Shown here: piece by piece, positions 60,326 to 64,000 of the stretch
Numbering within the stretch: position 1 is the stretch's first letter
Layout of the letters: each line of letters opens with the position of its first letter
Source: Paenibacillus xylanilyticus
GTDB taxonomy: Bacteria > Bacillota > Bacilli > Paenibacillales > Paenibacillaceae
DNA: 64,000 bases
NCBI RefSeq assembly: GCF_013359935.1
Contig: NZ_JABMCB010000201.1
Coordinates: forward strand, 310,001-374,000
Reading direction: 5' to 3'
Program-made: the position numbers and the translations under genes
The notes under the pieces: model-generated
Seen by the model: only the letters and a program-made list of their open reading frames with translations
What the model was told of the DNA's origin: nothing
The model's database searches: none

Positions 60326-60464
60326 AGTTTGTTCTTTCTTTTACAAAATGTCAGCATTCTGATGACATTGGTATGATAGCCGATATAAGGGGGGGGCTAT
60401 ATAGCAGCCAATCAAGGTCATTGTTTTTGAAAAAAGCTCATAAAGAAAAATTTCAAAAAAAGTG

Positions 60465-60494
60465 TTGCACTATTTTATTTTATTGTGGTATACT
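60465..60494 (+). promoter_or_regulatory. Promoter of the tRNA-Glu/Lys/Leu cluster
   Basis: TTGCAC, an 18-base spacer and TATACT, 35 bases before tRNA-Glu, in an A-rich context (60431-60460) that may act as an UP element. Confidence 0.7.
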
Positions 60495-60529
60495 CATTCT
60501 TGTCGCCAAGAAAGACAACTTGTTAATAA

Positions 60530-60601
60530 GGCCCGTTGGTCAAGGGGTTAAGACACCTCCCTTTCACGGAGGTAACAGGGGTTCGAATCCCCTACGGGTC
60601 A
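60530..60601 (+). tRNA. tRNA-Glu (TTC)
   Basis: Acceptor GGCCCGT/ACGGGTC, anticodon loop CTTTCAC (TTC) on a CCTCC-type stem, T arm AGGGGTTCGAATCCCCT. No CCA is encoded. Confidence 0.96.
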
Positions 60602-60689
60602 TATCTTCACCACCTTTTTATAAGGAAACCTCGCAAGTCATTGTTCTTAAAACAAGAGATGATATGGCACATCGGTGAAGTTACAGCAA

Positions 60690-60765
60690 GAGCCATTAGC
60701 TCAGTTGGTAGAGCACCTGACTTTTAATCAGGGTGTCGAAGGTTCGAGCCCTTCATGGCTCACCA
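60690..60765 (+). tRNA. tRNA-Lys (TTT)
   Basis: Acceptor GAGCCAT/ATGGCTC, D arm AGCTCAGTTGGTAGAGC, anticodon loop CTTTTAA (TTT), T arm GAAGGTTCGAGCCCTTC, encoded CCA. Confidence 0.97.
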
Positions 60766-60782
60766 TTTTTACATTTGAATAT

Positions 60783-60865
60783 GCGGTCGTGGTGGAATGG
60801 CAGACACGCTATCTTGAGGGGGTAGTGGGCGTACGCCCGTGGAGGTTCGAGTCCTCTCGACCGCA
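60783..60865 (+). tRNA. tRNA-Leu (GAG)
   Basis: Class II tRNA of 83 bases: acceptor GCGGTCG/CGACCGC, D arm GTGGAATGGCAGACAC, anticodon stem CTATC/GGTAG with loop TTGAGGG (GAG), variable arm around GGGCGTACGCCC, T arm GAGGTTCGAGTCCTC. No CCA is encoded. Confidence 0.95.
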
Positions 60866-60883
60866 TTACATGAACAACATCGA

Positions 60884-60921
60884 AAATAGACTCTCATGGT
60901 TATCCATGAGGGTCTATTTTT
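60884..60921 (+). terminator. Terminator of the tRNA cluster
   Basis: AATAGAC and CTCATGG pair with CCATGAG and GTCTATT around TTAT, then TTTTG. Confidence 0.88.
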
Positions 60922-61082
60922 GTATTCTGCTATATGCCGAGATGCCGAGTGAAATGCACCCTGGCGATTAAGGGGCTGAGGATTCATAGACGTTGTGGTA
61001 TAATTATCTATATTGTGTTGCTCGAGGATAGGTTATGTTTAAGATGAAATTTTAGATTATTACGGTTGGAAGGCGGTCCTGT

Positions 61083-61498
61083 ATGCAGTCGATATATGAG
61101 CGAATTGAACACCTGATTGCCGAACGAGGGATGACGAAGAAAGCGTTCTGTCAACAACTGAAGATTAGCACCGGAAATTTGGGTGATTGGAAACGCGGGA
61201 AGTCTATTCCGAGTACGAATAAACTGATTGAGATCGCTTCGTTTTTTGATGTGAGTCTGGATTGGCTCATGATCGGGCGTCCATCCAAGGAAGCGATGGT
61301 GCGGGAAAAACGGGAAGATTATTTTTTGACGTGTTGCGGCAATTGGATTGCCAGGAGAGTGAATTATCGACTGTGGAACAGTCTTTTATTAGTGAATATA
61401 TTGAATTTACCCGCTATCGCAAGTCCAAGGAGAGCAGAAATGCTGATGACTATCGGTACAAGGAAGATCATAAACCTGAATCAGATGAATCGGTCTAA
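61083..61498 (+). pseudogene. XRE-family regulator with a frameshift at a T6 run
   Basis: The first frame gives a sound HTH: MQSIYERIEHLIAERGMTKK, AFCQQLKISTGNLGDWKRGK and SIPSTNKLIEIASFFDVSLDW, then KREDYF. At the T6 run 61322-61327 the frame goes bad (LTCCGNW...), while the next frame continues as FDVLRQLDCQESELSTVEQS and FISEYIEFTRYRKSKESRNA, an acidic and helical tail typical of such regulators, stopping at 61498. One extra T restores about 139 residues. Either a true frameshift, slippage on the T-run, or a sequencing error. The DNA-binding half remains translatable. Confidence 0.75.
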
Positions 61499-61503
61499 TG
61501 CAA

Positions 61504-61553
61504 AACCTCTGAACAACCCGGATATATATTCCGGAGCTGCTCAGAGGTTTTTT
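61504..61553 (+). terminator. Rho-independent terminator after the XRE gene
   Basis: AACCTCTGA pairs with TCAGAGGTT, with an inner CCGG/CCGG helix, then T6. It lies 5 bases after the stop of the second frame, which supports that frame as the true 3' end. Confidence 0.82.
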
Positions 61554-61587
61554 CATTGTTCCCATTGTGCCTAGTACCATGCACAGT

Positions 61588-62403
61588 TCATTTGCGGAAT
61601 GCAAGAATCTCACTGCCTAATAAATCGGGTCGAATCGTATTCCAGATCTGCAGGCATTGTTCCTGAAGTTCCCAGGCAGCCATGCCGAGCAGACGAACTC
61701 CTATTCCTCCACTGGCGAGCAAGCTGGCACCGGCAAGCATTCGGCCGTCTGGAGGCAAGGCAGACCTGATGCGTTCCAGTTCTGCAGCTCCGAGCCCGGG
61801 GGCGATCATCCAGAGTGCGGCAGTATGGGTGAAACCCAGCAATGCAGCTGATTGTTTTGGAGCATCGCTCTCCGGCTCCATGCCGAATCGATCCCACACT
61901 GCCAGCTGATCACCTTGCCATATCTCGGTTAAATTTCGATATTTGTTGAACTGGAACGATTCACCTCGGTGAATCCGTCCAGCTGACCAGACGTCTGCAT
62001 AAGCGAGAATGGCCTGCTCTTCCAGATGGAAGGTGGCGGTGAGTGAAGAGGAACTGCCTTTGAATGGAATAACGCATTCCGGAAAATATTCAAGCACAGC
62101 CCCCTTTTGGATCTGGAAGTGATGATTAACCGACGAGGGAAGCGAAGGCGTGGGATGGAGCCGTGTAGCTGACGTGCTGCTCAGCATCACATGGGTGCCT
62201 TCGTCCAAATGCCACTTGGAATGATAATGGTCTCCGTTAAGAACACCGGGGGAGACGTCGGATGTGTAGATGCATAAACCACCCCCGCCGCCCGGAGGGC
62301 GAAAGGATCGACTAAATCGGAGAGGGGCGCTATAAAAACGATCCGTCATGACCGTGCGTCCCCCTTGAAGAGCGAATGTGGCTTGAAGCTCGCTGCGTCG
62401 CAT
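61588..62403 (-). CDS. ureD: Urease accessory protein UreD (UreH)
   Basis: 271-residue scaffold that binds apo-urease with UreF and UreG for nickel insertion. Recognisable stretches are SELQATFALQGGRTVMTDRF, the proline/glycine GGGGGLCIYTSDVSPGVLNG, LSSTSATRLHPTPS and QIQKGAVLEYFPECVIPFKG, in UreD order. The start at 62403 has GAAGGAG 5 bases upstream and gives family length; an in-frame ATG at 62493 would overlap ureG but has no site. It is last of the three accessory genes; a convergent terminator-bearing gene follows. Confidence 0.9.
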   Translation of the reverse strand: MRRSELQATFALQGGRTVMTDRFYSAPLRFSRSFRPPGGGGGLCIYTSDVSPGVLNGDHYHSKWHLDEGTHVMLSSTSATRLHPTPSLPSSVNHHFQIQKGAVLEYFPECVIPFKGSSSSLTATFHLEEQAILAYADVWSAGRIHRGESFQFNKYRNLTEIWQGDQLAVWDRFGMEPESDAPKQSAALLGFTHTAALWMIAPGLGAAELERIRSALPPDGRMLAGASLLASGGIGVRLLGMAAWELQEQCLQIWNTIRPDLLGSEILAFRK

Positions 62404-62464
62404 CACGGCTCCTTCAGCATGAGTGCCCGCCTTAGTCGTGGTTCCTTCCAATACGGAAGATGAA

Positions 62465-63187
62465 TTAATGGGTGTGAGCTGAGCCGTGGTCATGGCTGTG
62501 TGAATGCTGATGCGCAGCGGCAGCATCGTCATCCATGTATTGATGTTCAAGCCAGTGCACGATCTCGGATACGCCTTCACCGCTCATCAGGTTCGACATT
62601 ACATATGGGCGTCCTTCCCGTACGCGCTCGGTATCATCCTTCATGACTTGCAGGCTTGCGCCAACATAAGGGGCGAGGTCGGTCTTGTTGATCAGCAGAA
62701 GATCTGAGCGTGTGATTCCGGGACCGCCTTTGCGGGGCAGTTTTTCCCCTTGGGCAACGTCAATGATGTAAATGAAGACATCAGCGAGTTCCGGGCTGAA
62801 TGCAGCAGAGAGGTTATCGCCGCCACTCTCGATGAAGATGAGTTGCAGATCGGGAAAACGTTCGACTAATTCATCCACAGCTTCGAAATTCATCGAAGCA
62901 TCCTCACGAATGGCCGTATGTGGGCATCCGCCTGTCTCTACGCCGATAATGCGTTCAGGTGCAAGGGCATTTTGACGCAGCAAGATCTCGGCATCTTCCT
63001 TGGTATAAATGTCGTTGGTAATGACTGCCAGACTATAACGGGTACGCAGTGCCTTGGAAAGCTTCTCCACGAGAGCGGTTTTACCTGAGCCTACCGGGCC
63101 TCCAATGCCGATTCGCATAGGTCTGCTGCGATCGAATGCCTTACGTTCCCACTCCGGATGATGCGTATGATTAGCTCCTCCACACAT
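62465..63187 (-). CDS. ureG: Urease accessory GTPase UreG
   Basis: 240-residue SIMIBI GTPase that powers nickel delivery to urease. P-loop GIGGPVGSGKTALVEKLSKA, the ITNDIYTKEDAEIL region, the nickel-site motif GVETGGCPHTAIREDASMN (CPH), ESGGDNLSAAFSPELAD, and the guanine motif INKTDLAPYVGASL (NKTD). The C-terminal tail is His-rich (HQHSHSHDHGSAHTH) and the N-terminus adds NHTHH, both likely nickel-binding. AAGGAGG is 8 bases before the ATG at 63187; a longer frame overlaps ureF. Confidence 0.95.
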   Translation of the reverse strand: MCGGANHTHHPEWERKAFDRSRPMRIGIGGPVGSGKTALVEKLSKALRTRYSLAVITNDIYTKEDAEILLRQNALAPERIIGVETGGCPHTAIREDASMNFEAVDELVERFPDLQLIFIESGGDNLSAAFSPELADVFIYIIDVAQGEKLPRKGGPGITRSDLLLINKTDLAPYVGASLQVMKDDTERVREGRPYVMSNLMSGEGVSEIVHWLEHQYMDDDAAAAHQHSHSHDHGSAHTH

Positions 63188-63251
63188 AACAAATTCCTCC
63201 TTGGTTATCTTCTTTATTTTAAAAGAAAGTCGATATTGATCATGATTGCTG

Positions 63252-63947
63252 TTAGGACATAAATAGACGGGCAGGTAAGCTTTCATGCCGCATGGCATAG
63301 ATTTCCTGGGCAATACCGAAACTGTGCATGTCTTCCGGGTCGTGGTCCCGAATCCGAATCCATTCGGACTCGATATCGTTTAACAGTTTTTGTATGAGCA
63401 TCTGGGCCTCGGTCTGCCCGATCGGCAGGAGACGCAAAGCACTGTTTACATAAGCATTCACAGAGGTATACAAATGTCCGGTAACCGCCTCGTCCAATCC
63501 AATCTCCAACTGATAGTTGATATACCCATGAATGGTGGTTATGCCGCAAAAAGCACCGTGTTCCAGCACGGCTTCGTCAATGAGTGAGAAGTCCATCCAA
63601 GGGTAGAGAGAACGGGCGAGTTTCAGAAGTCGCTTGCCCATCTTGTGTCCGCTTTCCCTGATTTCGCGGGGGGTACGCTGGGCATGCACTCGCTTGTCAT
63701 AGAGCGCAAGTAGGGCTGCATTCCGTTCCTCCAATGCGTGGTAGACTCCTTTAATAGCGAGCCCGTCAAGCCGAACAAGACTGGAATGAAGCTGGCTGCG
63801 AATAAATTGTTCGAGCTCGGCGGTTGTTCGAATGGTACCGTCATGAGTGTATGCTTCCAGGCCAAACGAGTGGGAGAACCCGCCAATGGGCAGGGCAGAG
63901 TCGAGCAGTTGAACATAACGAAGCAGCTTCGTACCGCTATGCATCAT
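63252..63947 (-). CDS. ureF: Urease accessory protein UreF
   Basis: 231 residues, all-helical partner that stimulates UreG within the UreDFG complex. LLRYVQLLDSALPIGGFSHS then FGLEAYTHDGTI is the UreF hallmark; GAFCGITTIHGYINYQLEIG and YTSVNAYVNSALRLLPIGQT are also conserved. GGGAGG lies 9 bases before two consecutive ATGs. It is the first accessory gene visible; in Bacillales order, ureABC and possibly ureE would lie upstream, beyond the right edge of the window. Confidence 0.93.
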   Translation of the reverse strand: MMHSGTKLLRYVQLLDSALPIGGFSHSFGLEAYTHDGTIRTTAELEQFIRSQLHSSLVRLDGLAIKGVYHALEERNAALLALYDKRVHAQRTPREIRESGHKMGKRLLKLARSLYPWMDFSLIDEAVLEHGAFCGITTIHGYINYQLEIGLDEAVTGHLYTSVNAYVNSALRLLPIGQTEAQMLIQKLLNDIESEWIRIRDHDPEDMHSFGIAQEIYAMRHESLPARLFMS

Positions 63948-64000
63948 GACGAGTGTCCTCCCTTTTTTTTTTTTCTATCTTATTTCCCTCTTCCCAATCA

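Overview
The window reads as a chromosomal segment of a spore-forming Bacillales, most likely a Paenibacillus. The reasons are the near-balanced base composition, strong AAAGGAGG-type ribosome sites with frequent TTG/GTG starts, SLH-anchored secreted enzymes, a spore cortex gene (cmpA), CcpA-type cre sites, a CIRCE operator at groESL, and a block whose order (ydcC-alr-endoAI-endoA, then tex-cmpA-sprT) recalls Bacillus subtilis ydcC to ydcK. No phage, insertion sequence or CRISPR array was seen.

Layout. 1-5.9 kb: tail of a tatA-like gene, tatC, CIRCE-controlled groES-groEL, a decayed AraC-type fragment, a DinB-like protein, a small beta-rich protein, a GNAT acetyltransferase, and two copies of one candidate small RNA, one after groEL and one after the GNAT gene. 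6-12 kb: rhaD, then a beta-glucoside block (6-phospho-beta-glucosidase, LicT-type antiterminator, PTS IIBCA). Each of its three units has its own promoter and a RAT/terminator switch, and the licT promoter carries a cre site. 12-24 kb: a KimA-like potassium importer, a UgpA-UgpE-UgpB-type ABC importer split by a 209-bp near-palindrome, and a 1852-residue SLH-anchored nuclease/5'-nucleotidase. Together the last two could scavenge phosphorylated compounds. 24-29.4 kb: a small Imm17-like membrane protein and an osmoprotectant importer (OpuA type) whose permease is fused to two tandem binding domains, divergent from a GbsR-family regulator.

29.4-45 kb: a Fur-box-preceded AraC/ferri-siderophore-binding regulator, a secreted DUF5050 protein, an ABC-2 exporter pair followed by a frameshifted small gene, an HSP90-family ATPase translationally coupled to a helical-repeat protein, an SLH-anchored serine hydrolase, a divergent MFS/SgrR-like pair and a second serine hydrolase. 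45.5-55.6 kb: ydcC, alr, endoAI-endoA (MazEF type), an alpha-galactosidase, tex, cmpA (opposite strand, 47 codons, TTG start), a hypothetical gene and sprT.

55.8-64 kb: tRNA-Asn and tRNA-Ser, the latter followed by a duplicated tRNA 3' end; an ArsR-type regulator divergent from a flavin-reductase-like gene; mgtC; a DeoR regulator with a HAD phosphatase and a 10-bp-phased operator array; tRNA-Glu, -Lys and -Leu; an XRE regulator broken at a T6 run; and ureF-ureG-ureD running off the right edge, so urease structural genes probably lie beyond it. Starts were chosen by ribosome-site spacing and family length. All similarity statements are by eye and memory of the families; no search was run.
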